NCBI GenBank assembly: GCA_020628755.1
Contig: JAHDEQ010000062.1
Span: forward strand, 3,579-9,148
Source of the DNA: Saprospiraceae bacterium
Lineage (GTDB): Bacteria; Bacteroidota; Bacteroidia; Chitinophagales; Saprospiraceae
Length of the DNA stretch: 5,570 nucleotides
Direction: 5' to 3'
Every line of letters starts with the position of its first letter. The first letter of the stretch is position 1. A model generated the notes under the pieces. The model did no database searches, had not been told where the DNA came from, and worked only from the letters and a program-made list of their open reading frames with translations. The position numbers and the translations under genes are program-made. Positions 1 to 5,405 of the stretch are shown here, in pieces.

Positions 1-7
1 TAATATT

Positions 8-1462
8 TTGCTAGAAAAAATCAATATCGTTTGGCTAAAACGTGACCTACGTTTACAAGACCATGCTCCACTCCAAGCAGCCGAGCAAAGTGAGCTCCCT
101 TACCTGATTATTTATCTTTTTGAACCTTCCATTATTACATATCCTGATACTTCGCTACGGCATTTACAATTTGTTTATCATTCGATTCAATACATCAATA
201 AAGAGCTTGAACCTTATAAGCGTGGCGTAGAGCTTTTCTATGGCGAAGCCATAGAAGTGTTGGCTTTTTTGGGAGCGCAATTTTCTATTCAAAATATATT
301 TTCTCATCGAGAATCAGGTATTCAAATCACTTTTGATCGAGACAAAAAAGTTCAATCTTTTTGTAAGCAATATCAAATCTCTTGGCAAGAATTTCAGCGA
401 GATGGCATTCTGCGTGGCATCCAAAATCGAGATGGTTGGGATAAGCAATGGTTTGTATATATGCACTCGAAACCAATCCAAAATACTTATTCAGAAAGCA
501 AATTTTCTTTGCGAAAAAATCCTTTTCCACTCCCTTCTGACTTTGAAAACAAACTCAAAAGCTACCCTGAAACTTATCAAAAAGCTGGTACAAAAAACGC
601 ATGGCGTTATTTGCAATCCTTTGTTGAAAAACGAGGGTTTAAGTATCATAGTTTGATTTCAAAACCACTCGAAAGTCGGACTTCTTGTGGGCGTATTTCG
701 CCGCATTTGGCTTGGGGAAATTTGAGTATTCGACAGGTTTATCAATATGTCAAAGAGCATTATAATACGTATAAATACAAACGTGCTTTTGGTGGATTTT
801 TGGAACGCTTGAAATGGCATTGTCATTTTATTCAGAAATTTGAAGTCGAGTGTTCTTATGAGAAAAAATGCGTCAATCGTGGTTATGAATTGTTGGAACA
901 CTCAAAAAATGAGGCTTTTATAAAAGCTTGGAAAGAAGGGCAAACGGGTTTTCCTTTGGTTGATGCCTGTATGCGTTGTCTCCACGCAACAGGCTGGATG
1001 AATTTTAGGATGCGAGCCATGTTAGTCTCCTTTTTTTGCCACCATTTGGATCAAGATTGGTGGGACGGAGTTTATCATTTGGCCAATCAATTTTTGGATT
1101 ATGAACCAGGCATTCATTATCCACAATTTCAGATGCAAGCTGGTGTGACGGGGGTGAATATGATTCGGATTTATAATCCCGTCAAACAATCGCAAGAGCA
1201 CGACCCACAAGGAGTCTTTATCAAAAAATGGGTAAAAGAATTGGAAACCGTACCCGAAAATTTCATCCATGAACCCTGGAAAATGACCGCAATGGATCAG
1301 ACTTTTGCCAATTTCAAAATAGGAAAAGATTATCCTTTACCAATTGTAAACTTAGAAGAATCGGGTCGAGTAGCACGCGATAAAATTTGGGGACATCGTA
1401 AGCATGAATTGGTTCGTCAAGAGAAACAACGGATTTTAAAAACGCATACAAGGAGGCGATAA
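8..1462 (+). CDS. Cryptochrome/deoxyribodipyrimidine photolyase family protein (5' end uncertain)
   Basis: FAD-containing, light-driven flavoprotein of the photolyase/cryptochrome family, expected to bind DNA in the cytoplasm and either split UV pyrimidine dimers or sense blue light. The N-terminal alpha/beta (antenna) domain begins with 'VWLKRDLRLQDHAPL' (residues 8-22). The FAD-binding domain carries 'TSCGRISPHLAWG' (225-237), 'WKEGQTGFPLVDACMR' (308-323), 'GWMNFRMRAM' (329-338), 'LDYEPGIHYPQFQMQAG' (363-379), 'RIYNP' (387-391) and 'HEPWK' (421-425). At 484 residues it has normal family length. By eye against E. coli PhrB from memory, W308 and W351 match the outer triad tryptophans W306 and W359, but F374 replaces the flavin-proximal W382. 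The first in-window start is TTG at 8 and the frame is open to the left edge, so an ATG a few codons upstream is more likely. It converges on the membrane protein gene with a 4-bp gap. Family is certain; repair versus signalling is not decided. Confidence 0.93.
   Translation: MLEKINIVWLKRDLRLQDHAPLQAAEQSELPYLIIYLFEPSIITYPDTSLRHLQFVYHSIQYINKELEPYKRGVELFYGEAIEVLAFLGAQFSIQNIFSHRESGIQITFDRDKKVQSFCKQYQISWQEFQRDGILRGIQNRDGWDKQWFVYMHSKPIQNTYSESKFSLRKNPFPLPSDFENKLKSYPETYQKAGTKNAWRYLQSFVEKRGFKYHSLISKPLESRTSCGRISPHLAWGNLSIRQVYQYVKEHYNTYKYKRAFGGFLERLKWHCHFIQKFEVECSYEKKCVNRGYELLEHSKNEAFIKAWKEGQTGFPLVDACMRCLHATGWMNFRMRAMLVSFFCHHLDQDWWDGVYHLANQFLDYEPGIHYPQFQMQAGVTGVNMIRIYNPVKQSQEHDPQGVFIKKWVKELETVPENFIHEPWKMTAMDQTFANFKIGKDYPLPIVNLEESGRVARDKIWGHRKHELVRQEKQRILKTHTRRR
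236..256 (+). repeat. Perfect 9-bp hairpin with GAA triloop inside the photolyase gene
   Basis: TTCTATGGC (236-244), loop GAA (245-247), GCCATAGAA (248-256). The core at 243-249 is GCGAAGC, a heptamer known from biophysical work as an exceptionally stable DNA mini-hairpin. It is fully coding (F-Y-G-E-A-I-E of the photolyase), so a biological role is not shown. It shares the GAA loop with the hairpins at 2479, 3087 and 3116. Confidence 0.6.
965..994 (+). repeat. 11-bp inverted repeat with one bulged base inside the photolyase gene
   Basis: GCCTGT (965-970), bulged A971, TGCGT (972-976), 7-nt loop (977-983), then ACGCA (984-988) and ACAGGC (989-994). All eleven pairs are Watson-Crick. It overlaps codons for the conserved 'VDACMRCLHATG' segment of the FAD domain, so protein constraint alone may explain it. 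No functional role is claimed. Confidence 0.45.
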
Positions 1463-1466
1463 ATTT

Positions 1467-1847
1467 CTAATAAATCAAAAAACTCATGAGTGCGATAATA
1501 TCAAGTAGCATTATTTTTTTGACAACATTACTAACTGCGTTTTTATCATTTTCTTCCAGCCCAGTGTAAGCTAAATTTAATCCCCATTTATTTTCTGGTT
1601 TTAGAAAATAACGAGCATGGCATAAATAGACCAGTATAAACGTTACCAAAAGACCAATCCAAGAAATTGCAATTCCTAGTAATTTTGAAAAAAATAATAG
1701 TACAACGGCCACATTAATAAAAGCAAAAATAGATAGTAAAAAAATTCCAGTTTTAAACATTGAAAGTTTGGTTATTTTACCTGCCCATTCGCAAAATAAG
1801 CCAAAAACTGCCAAATAAATATATTTAAAAGTCTCCCTCTTTTTCAT
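1467..1847 (-). CDS. Small membrane protein of unknown function
   Basis: A 126-residue protein of a family I do not recognise. Three hydrophobic stretches are long enough to cross the membrane: about 34-53 ('GIFLLSIFAFINVAVVLLFF'), 56-76 ('LLGIAISWIGLLVTFILVYL') and 111-126 ('KIMLLDIIALMSFLIY'), the last ending at the C-terminus. The N-terminus is basic (MKKRE) with a weaker hydrophobic patch at 9-22. The loop between helices 2 and 3 (about 80-110) is polar and charged, with 'KPENKWGLNLAY' and 'EENDKN'. There are no catalytic motifs. ATG at 1847 lies 5 bp after the stop of the upstream DinB-like gene, with AAGG just before it, so the two are probably co-transcribed and possibly translationally coupled. 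The stop (TAG) is 4 bp from the photolyase stop, and no clear terminator lies between these convergent genes. Confidence 0.75.
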   Translation of the reverse strand: MKKRETFKYIYLAVFGLFCEWAGKITKLSMFKTGIFLLSIFAFINVAVVLLFFSKLLGIAISWIGLLVTFILVYLCHARYFLKPENKWGLNLAYTGLEENDKNAVSNVVKKIMLLDIIALMSFLIY

Positions 1848-1852
1848 ACCTT

Positions 1853-2326
1853 CTATATAATCGCCTCAAACACTTCCACCAACCCAAATTGGTGTAAATG
1901 CCAACGCCCATGTTGATACATAAATAGTTCAATTTCTGATAAATTAAACTCGCCCATCATCGGATTATAGCTTTTAAATTCAGGATTCGTTTCAAATAGT
2001 TCGTAGTAATTTTGAATCGCCATCTCTAACAATTGAATCGCTTCTCCTATAGTTGAAGTTCTCAGATCATTGACCGTTGCCCCTTCTTTGGGTCGGTACT
2101 CAAAAGGGCAGCCGCTTTCGATAAATTTTCGGAAGTAGCGTTGGCTTTTGGTAGGTTCTCCTTCGGGTTTTCCTTTTCTTCTGGAAAGAACTTTGGTCAC
2201 ATAAACCAAATGTTCGACCATGTGATGTGCCGTCATTATTCCAAAATTGGGTTGTTGAGTAGCTTCTAAAGTTCGCAATTGATTGGGCAGTTCTTGCGTT
2301 AGAAAGGATTGGTATGTTGGAGACAT
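1853..2326 (-). CDS. DinB-superfamily (DUF1569-like) protein
   Basis: A 157-residue protein of four-helix DinB/YfiT type, a superfamily of putative metal-dependent enzymes that includes thiol transferases. The pattern seen is 'NFGIMTAHHMVEHLVY' near residues 27-42 (H34, H35, H39) in an early helix and 'QHGRWHLHQFGLVEV' (H139, H143, H145) in the last helix. Such histidines form the metal triad in DinB-fold proteins, and the closing 'H..QFGL' resembles DUF1569 members of Bacteroidota. Middle features are 'EGEPTKSQRYFRKFIESGCPF' and 'YNPMMGEFNLSE'. It looks cytoplasmic, with no signal peptide. I chose the ATG at 2326, because the longer open frame begins only with TTG at 2380 and its extra 18 residues look like untranslated leader. 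It heads a likely two-gene unit with the membrane protein downstream. Substrate is unknown; assignment to DUF1569 rather than another DinB subgroup is moderately sure. Confidence 0.8.
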   Translation of the reverse strand: MSPTYQSFLTQELPNQLRTLEATQQPNFGIMTAHHMVEHLVYVTKVLSRRKGKPEGEPTKSQRYFRKFIESGCPFEYRPKEGATVNDLRTSTIGEAIQLLEMAIQNYYELFETNPEFKSYNPMMGEFNLSEIELFMYQHGRWHLHQFGLVEVFEAII

Positions 2327-2327
2327 G

Positions 2328-2342
2328 GTATAAATTTTATAC
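2328..2342. promoter_or_regulatory. AT-rich 15-bp palindrome directly upstream of the DinB-like gene start
   Basis: GTATAAA (2328-2334), one spacer base, TTTATAC (2336-2342): a perfect inverted repeat abutting the ATG at 2326 in the divergent region between the DinB-like gene and the CpcT-like lipoprotein gene. It could be an operator, could lower translation initiation, or could be chance in AT-rich DNA. No convincing Bacteroidota -33/-7 promoter pair (TTTG and TANNTTTG) was found with proper spacing on either strand of 2327-2452. Confidence 0.3.
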
Positions 2343-2452
2343 AGTGAAATTCTCACCAAATTAACAAGTTCAAATTGCAATATGAGTTAAAGAATTGAAT
2401 TTTGGGCAAAAAAAGATGTAGAAATTGTATTTTTACATATAAAACGTTCAAA

Positions 2453-3079
2453 ATGCTTATACGAATCGCCCTATTCCTAGCACTTATAGGAACTATAAGT
2501 GCTTGCTCCATTTCTAAAAAAACAGTAAAGACCGATAAAAGTCTTCAAAAACTGATGCGTATGATGACGGGCTCTTTTAATAGTTCGGCACAAGCTGCAC
2601 AAGATTCTTCTTATTATAATATTTCGCTTCAAATGTATCCGATTTGGCAATCGCGTGAGGGCTATTGGCTGTATGTCGAACAAGCTGTTGCGAGTATGCC
2701 CGAAAAGCCGTATCGCCAACGTGTATATAAGGTAGAACGTTTGGATAAGAAAAACTTTATAAGTCTTGTTTTTAGCATTGAGAATGAGGAGGATTTTATC
2801 GGTAAATGGGCAAATCCTAAGTATTTTGAACAGTTTGATGCTTCTATTTTGAAGGAGCGTGAAGGTTGTGGCGTTTACTTAAACATGAAAAACGGCAACC
2901 TTTTTGAAGGTTCTACTCGTGATAAAGAGTGTCAAAGTAGTTTGCGTGGCGCAAGCTACGCCACCTCAAAAGTAGCTATCCGCCCTGACAGAATAGAAAG
3001 TTGGGATCAAGGTTTTAGTGATAAGGACGAGCAGGTTTGGGGTGCGGTGAAAGCAGGTTATGTTTTTAAGAAAAAATAG
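2453..3079 (+). CDS. CpcT/CpeT-family lipoprotein (bilin lyase homologue)
   Basis: A 208-residue predicted lipoprotein. A hydrophobic signal (1-17) ends in the lipobox 'ISAC', placing the lipidated cysteine at 18; the following S-I-S-K-K is not acidic, which argues for a periplasm-facing anchor. The rest matches the CpcT/CpeT (DUF1001) family: 'MTGSFNSSAQA' (38-48), 'MYPIW' (61-65), 'GYWLYVEQA' (70-78), 'PYRQRVY' (86-92), 'REGCGVYL' (136-143), 'GASYATS' (166-172) and 'SWDQGF' (183-188). In cyanobacteria these lyases attach bilins to phycobiliprotein cysteines; here no phycobiliprotein is visible and the protein is exported, so the ligand is unknown. C139 and C160 could form a disulfide. I chose ATG 2453 for the intact lipoprotein signal over TTG 2402. 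A perfect 11-bp hairpin overlaps the signal-peptide codons. The thioredoxin-like gene follows 81 bp downstream on the same strand. Confidence 0.87.
   Translation: MLIRIALFLALIGTISACSISKKTVKTDKSLQKLMRMMTGSFNSSAQAAQDSSYYNISLQMYPIWQSREGYWLYVEQAVASMPEKPYRQRVYKVERLDKKNFISLVFSIENEEDFIGKWANPKYFEQFDASILKEREGCGVYLNMKNGNLFEGSTRDKECQSSLRGASYATSKVAIRPDRIESWDQGFSDKDEQVWGAVKAGYVFKKK
2479..2503 (+). repeat. Perfect 11-bp hairpin with GAA triloop in the lipoprotein signal-peptide codons
   Basis: AGCACTTATAG (2479-2489), loop GAA (2490-2492), CTATAAGTGCT (2493-2503). A competing 6-bp hairpin, TTCCTA (2474-2479) with TAGGAA (2487-2492), uses the same bases and cannot form at the same time. The structure begins 26 nt after the A of the ATG at 2453 and encodes the hydrophobic core up to the lipobox, so it sits where an mRNA hairpin could affect early elongation or targeting. 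The role is inferred; the pairing is directly visible. Confidence 0.6.
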
Positions 3080-3086
3080 ATTTTAC

Positions 3087-3134
3087 GAAAGTTGAAAACT
3101 TTCAAAATAGATGCTGTGAAGTTGAAAACTTCAC
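3087..3134 (+). repeat. Two tandem GAA-loop hairpins between the lipoprotein and thioredoxin genes
   Basis: Hairpin A is GAAAGTT (3087-3093), loop GAA, AACTTTC (3097-3103). Hairpin B is GTGAAGTT (3116-3123), loop GAA, AACTTCAC (3127-3134). GTTGAAAACTT is repeated exactly 30 bp apart (3091 and 3121). The outer pairs differ but stay paired: A-T in A is G-C in B at the sixth pair from the loop, and G-C is T-A at the seventh. This suggests a duplicated structure, not only a duplicated sequence. No T-run follows either stem, so neither is a typical terminator. AATCGGT is also repeated at 3136 and 3151. It could be a REP-like intergenic element or an mRNA processing or stabilising structure. Confidence 0.65.
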
Positions 3135-3160
3135 CAATCGGTTTACTAAAAATCGGTCAC

Positions 3161-4045
3161 ATGAAAAGATTTTTTCTAGTTTTAAGTTTACTGGCCACTG
3201 CAATGTATGCTTTTGCACAGCCGAAAGAAATTCCTCTCAATTCTAAAACGGTTTTTAAAGACATCAATGGAAATTTGATTTCTTTTGATACTTTTTTGGC
3301 TTGGACTTCGGGTACAGGTTATGAAATTGCACCAAGTTTTGATGCAGATGGCAAGTTGCTCGAAGTCTTTGTGTTGGATGCGGCAGTTGCTCCCGCAACG
3401 CCTCGGAGAAGTAGTGCGCCTTTATCTACTGCACCTCCTTTTAGCGGAAGCGATTTAAACAATCGGCAGTTTGATATGGGAAATTTATTAGGAAAAGTGG
3501 TTGTTATGAAATTTTGGTTTGCAGCTTGCAAACCTTGTGTAGATGAAATGCCACAACTCAATAAGGTCGTCGAACATTTTAGGGGTAATTCTGATGTTGT
3601 TTTTCTTGCTCCTTCCTTGGATAAGGCAGCTCGTATTCAGTCCTTTTTGACCAAACATCCTTTTTCGTATAATATTATTCCAGAAGGTAAAAATATTGCT
3701 GAACAATTTGGTGTGTATGGTTATCCGACCCATTTTGTGATTAATCGTTCTGGAAAAATTGAAGCGACCTATTCAGGTGTAAATCGAAGTATTGAAGATA
3801 AATTAATTGCTGCCATCAACAATGGATTAAATCCGCCTGAAGTATTGGATATTGTTGAAGATGTGCCTCCTCCCCCACTTCCCAAAGAAGTTGAAATCAC
3901 ACCGCAAAGTATCATCAAAAATGAGGATGGAAAATTGGTGACGTTTGACCAATTTGTTGTCTTGATGCAAGATGGCTATTATGAATTGGTTAATGCAAAA
4001 GACGAAGAGGGCGATTATGTGTTGATGAAGGCGGTGAAACGATAA
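3161..4045 (+). CDS. Secreted TlpA/AhpC-type thioredoxin-fold protein with flanking duplicated module
   Basis: A 294-residue exported protein. Residues 1-20 are a signal peptide ending 'YAFAQ', with likely cleavage after AFA. The thioredoxin-fold domain spans about 96-222: 'LLGKVVVMKFWF' leads to the redox motif C123-K-P-C126, followed by 'DEMPQL' and the cis-proline segment 'YGYPTHFVINRSGKI' (186-200). It probably acts as a periplasmic disulfide reductase or peroxiredoxin-like enzyme; the partner is unknown. The tryptophan usual before the first active cysteine is alanine (A122). Residues ~28-72 and ~248-292 align without gaps at an offset of exactly 220, sharing K33/K253, G37/G257, L39/L259, F42-D43/F262-D263, F45/F265, Y54-E55/Y274-E275, D61/D281 and G64/G284. 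Proline-rich linkers (76-95 and 235-241) join these modules to the core. ATG 3161 was chosen because TTG 3092 would put 23 residues of hairpin-encoded leader before the signal peptide. Confidence 0.88.
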   Translation: MKRFFLVLSLLATAMYAFAQPKEIPLNSKTVFKDINGNLISFDTFLAWTSGTGYEIAPSFDADGKLLEVFVLDAAVAPATPRRSSAPLSTAPPFSGSDLNNRQFDMGNLLGKVVVMKFWFAACKPCVDEMPQLNKVVEHFRGNSDVVFLAPSLDKAARIQSFLTKHPFSYNIIPEGKNIAEQFGVYGYPTHFVINRSGKIEATYSGVNRSIEDKLIAAINNGLNPPEVLDIVEDVPPPPLPKEVEITPQSIIKNEDGKLVTFDQFVVLMQDGYYELVNAKDEEGDYVLMKAVKR

Positions 4046-4056
4046 TTTTTGAACCA

Positions 4057-4083
4057 CAGAGAGAACAGAGAAAGCAGAGTTTC
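4057..4083. repeat. Three-unit 9-bp tandem repeat beginning CAGAG
   Basis: CAGAGAGAA (4057-4065), CAGAGAAAG (4066-4074), CAGAGTTTC (4075-4083). CAGAG recurs at exactly 9-bp spacing in the 79-bp gap between the convergent thioredoxin and MFS genes. From memory, CACAGAGAA-type strings occur as dispersed intergenic repeats in several bacteria, but I cannot verify this here. No function is known to me. Confidence 0.5.
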
Positions 4084-4085
4084 TT

Positions 4086-4125
4086 AAAGATAAAGGCACA
4101 GCGAAAACGCTGTGCCTTTGTCTTT
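4086..4125. terminator. Bidirectional rho-independent terminator
   Basis: AAAGGCACAGCG (4092-4103), loop AAAA (4104-4107), CGCTGTGCCTTT (4108-4119) is a perfect 12-bp stem. It extends outward to 18 pairs (4086-4103 with 4108-4125) through a single T-G pair at 4091/4120. On the + strand the stem leads into GTCTTTTATTC, and on the - strand into TATCTTTAAG, so it can end both the thioredoxin transcript (stop at 4045) and the MFS transcript, whose stop codon begins at 4127 within the edge of the stem. Confidence 0.88.
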
Positions 4126-5315
4126 TATTCTAAAATTCGTTTTCTAAAGAAAAAGAGTATTCCAAAGGCAATTATCAAGATAGCAGGAAAGAAAGCAATA
4201 TTATCTAAAGTTGCTTGTCCTGCTGCCAATTCTGCTGCTTCTGCGGTAACGCCACTTGCTAAGGCTTTTGCTCGTTCCGTATCTAACCAACCACCAATCA
4301 CAGGTTGCCACAAAGAGGTGGCAAACATACCTGCACCGCCCATGAGGGACATTCCTAAAGCTCCTGTTTTGGGTAAATATTCTCCTGTAAAACCAATCAT
4401 CGTTGGCCAGAAATACATCACTCCTATTGCAAATAATATAGCTGCTAAATAAACCATTGGTCCAGTCGAAAGACTCATCAATACAATACCTATCGTTGCT
4501 ATAATTGATGAAGCCCATAAAACACCTACTGGATTTAGACGATGTATAATTGGTCCAGCAAAATAACGTCCCACTGCCATCAAACCTGTTACCATTGCTA
4601 GGACAAGCATTGGACTTGCACCTGCATTGCCTAACAGTTTTTCAATCCATTGCTGTGTTCCTAATTCTGTAGTTGCGGTCAGGGTCATACACAACATCAT
4701 AAATATAAAAAGCGGCGAAAACAGTGCTTTGATATTTTCACCTGTATTGGATTCTAAATTATCACTTTCTGGAAATTTTTGTCCCAAAATCATCATTCCA
4801 TAAATGATGGTGGGAATAATCATAACAGCAATTTGCATTTGCCAGCCCATACTAGCATCTGTCATAAATTTAGAAACCAAACTTCCAATCACAATTCCAC
4901 CAGGAAACCAAACGTGAAATTTATTAAGCATCGTCGTTTGATTACTCGGATACATATTGGCAATCATTGGATTGCAACCCGCTTCTACTGCTCCATTGGC
5001 AAAACCAATAAAAAAGGTCGAAATGAGTAAGCCCCAAAATCCTCCTGCAAAAATCGTCAATACTAATCCTAGTACATGGCTAATAAAAGCTATCCACATG
5101 ATTTTTTGAGGGCCAATCGTATTATAAAGTAATCCCAACAAAATGGTAGCTACTGGAAATCCAAAAAACGCCATTGAGTTGACCCAACCCAATTCCGTAT
5201 CAGAAAGGTTAAATTCTACGCCCAGTTGGCCCAATATTCCCGCACGAATGGCAAAGGTCATGGCCGTTACGATAAGCGCAATACAGCTTGCATTAAAAAG
5301 TCTTGATTGATTCAT
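4125..5315 (-). CDS. MFS transporter, probably for a sugar or sugar derivative
   Basis: A 396-residue inner-membrane carrier of the major facilitator superfamily with about twelve hydrophobic segments. TM1-6 lie near residues 10-26, 45-64, 72-90, 92-111, 134-152 and 159-177; TM7-12 lie near 198-215, 232-255, 264-281, 285-303, 315-343 and 372-391. The central polar loop is at about 180-197. 'LLYNTIGPQKIM' (62-73) sits where MFS motif A is expected. 'FIGFANGAVEAGCNPMIANMYP' (102-123) and 'NKFHVWFPGGIVIGS' (131-145) resemble FucP-like carriers of Bacteroidota. An alanine-rich loop (349-368) precedes TM12. The upstream same-strand DUF1080 gene suggests transport of a carbohydrate, though the substrate cannot be read from sequence. 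I chose ATG 5315, since GTG 5378 would translate the repeat-packed leader. It ends at the bidirectional terminator. Confidence 0.92.
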   Translation of the reverse strand: MNQSRLFNASCIALIVTAMTFAIRAGILGQLGVEFNLSDTELGWVNSMAFFGFPVATILLGLLYNTIGPQKIMWIAFISHVLGLVLTIFAGGFWGLLISTFFIGFANGAVEAGCNPMIANMYPSNQTTMLNKFHVWFPGGIVIGSLVSKFMTDASMGWQMQIAVMIIPTIIYGMMILGQKFPESDNLESNTGENIKALFSPLFIFMMLCMTLTATTELGTQQWIEKLLGNAGASPMLVLAMVTGLMAVGRYFAGPIIHRLNPVGVLWASSIIATIGIVLMSLSTGPMVYLAAILFAIGVMYFWPTMIGFTGEYLPKTGALGMSLMGGAGMFATSLWQPVIGGWLDTERAKALASGVTAEAAELAAGQATLDNIAFFPAILIIAFGILFFFRKRILE

Positions 5316-5322
5316 TATTGGT

Positions 5323-5402
5323 TGTGTTTGTGCCTGTCTAACGACAGGTAGATACCTATGTGTTTGTGACGCATACACACCAACACATAGAAACGTAGAT
5401 AC
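5323..5402. repeat. Repeat-dense intercistronic region between the DUF1080 and MFS genes
   Basis: Within the 90-bp spacer (5316-5405) several repeats overlap. CCTGTC (5333-5338) and GACAGG (5343-5348) form a 6-bp stem with a 4-base loop. AGGTA (5346-5350) and TACCT (5353-5357) form a second stem sharing bases with the first. CTATGTGTT (5356-5364) and AACACATAG (5382-5390) form a perfect 9-bp stem. TGTGTTTGTG occurs twice (5323-5332 and 5359-5368), and GTAGATAC twice (5348-5355 and 5395-5402). Some stems exclude one another. No T-run marks a terminator, so this could be a REP-like element, an operator, or an mRNA structure controlling the transporter. Confidence 0.6.
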
Positions 5403-5405
5403 AAA

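Noticed and set aside
1451..1456. Perfect Shine-Dalgarno-like AGGAGG on the + strand
   Set aside because: It encodes the terminal Arg-Arg of the photolyase, and no start codon or reading frame follows at a suitable distance.
2327..2452. Possible Bacteroidota promoter for the lipoprotein (TTTG at 2401, TATTTTTA at 2428)
   Set aside because: The spacing of 23 bp is too long and the -7 box lacks its final G; not strong enough to list.
2946..2964. GTGGCG/CGCCAC inverted repeat in the CpcT-like gene
   Set aside because: It encodes the conserved GASYATS family motif and is only 6 bp, so protein constraint explains it.
8..3079. A light-sensing gene island combining photolyase and bilin-lyase homologues
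   Set aside because: The two genes are separated by an unrelated minus-strand pair, and no bilin synthesis or chromoprotein gene is present, so co-function is not supported.
3091..3131. GTTGAAAACTT repeat at 30-bp spacing as a mini CRISPR array
   Set aside because: Only two 11-bp copies, no third unit, no cas genes, and each copy is the core of a hairpin.
3092..3160. N-terminal extension of the thioredoxin protein from TTG 3092
   Set aside because: It would translate the tandem hairpins and bury an obvious signal peptide that begins at ATG 3161.
4201..4518. Open frame of 105 codons on the minus strand
   Set aside because: It is an alternative-frame shadow of the MFS gene with low-plausibility composition.
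4791..4809. CATCATT/AATGATG 7-bp inverted repeat in the MFS gene
   Set aside because: It lies in codons of a hydrophobic helix rich in Ile and Met, and is at the level expected by chance.
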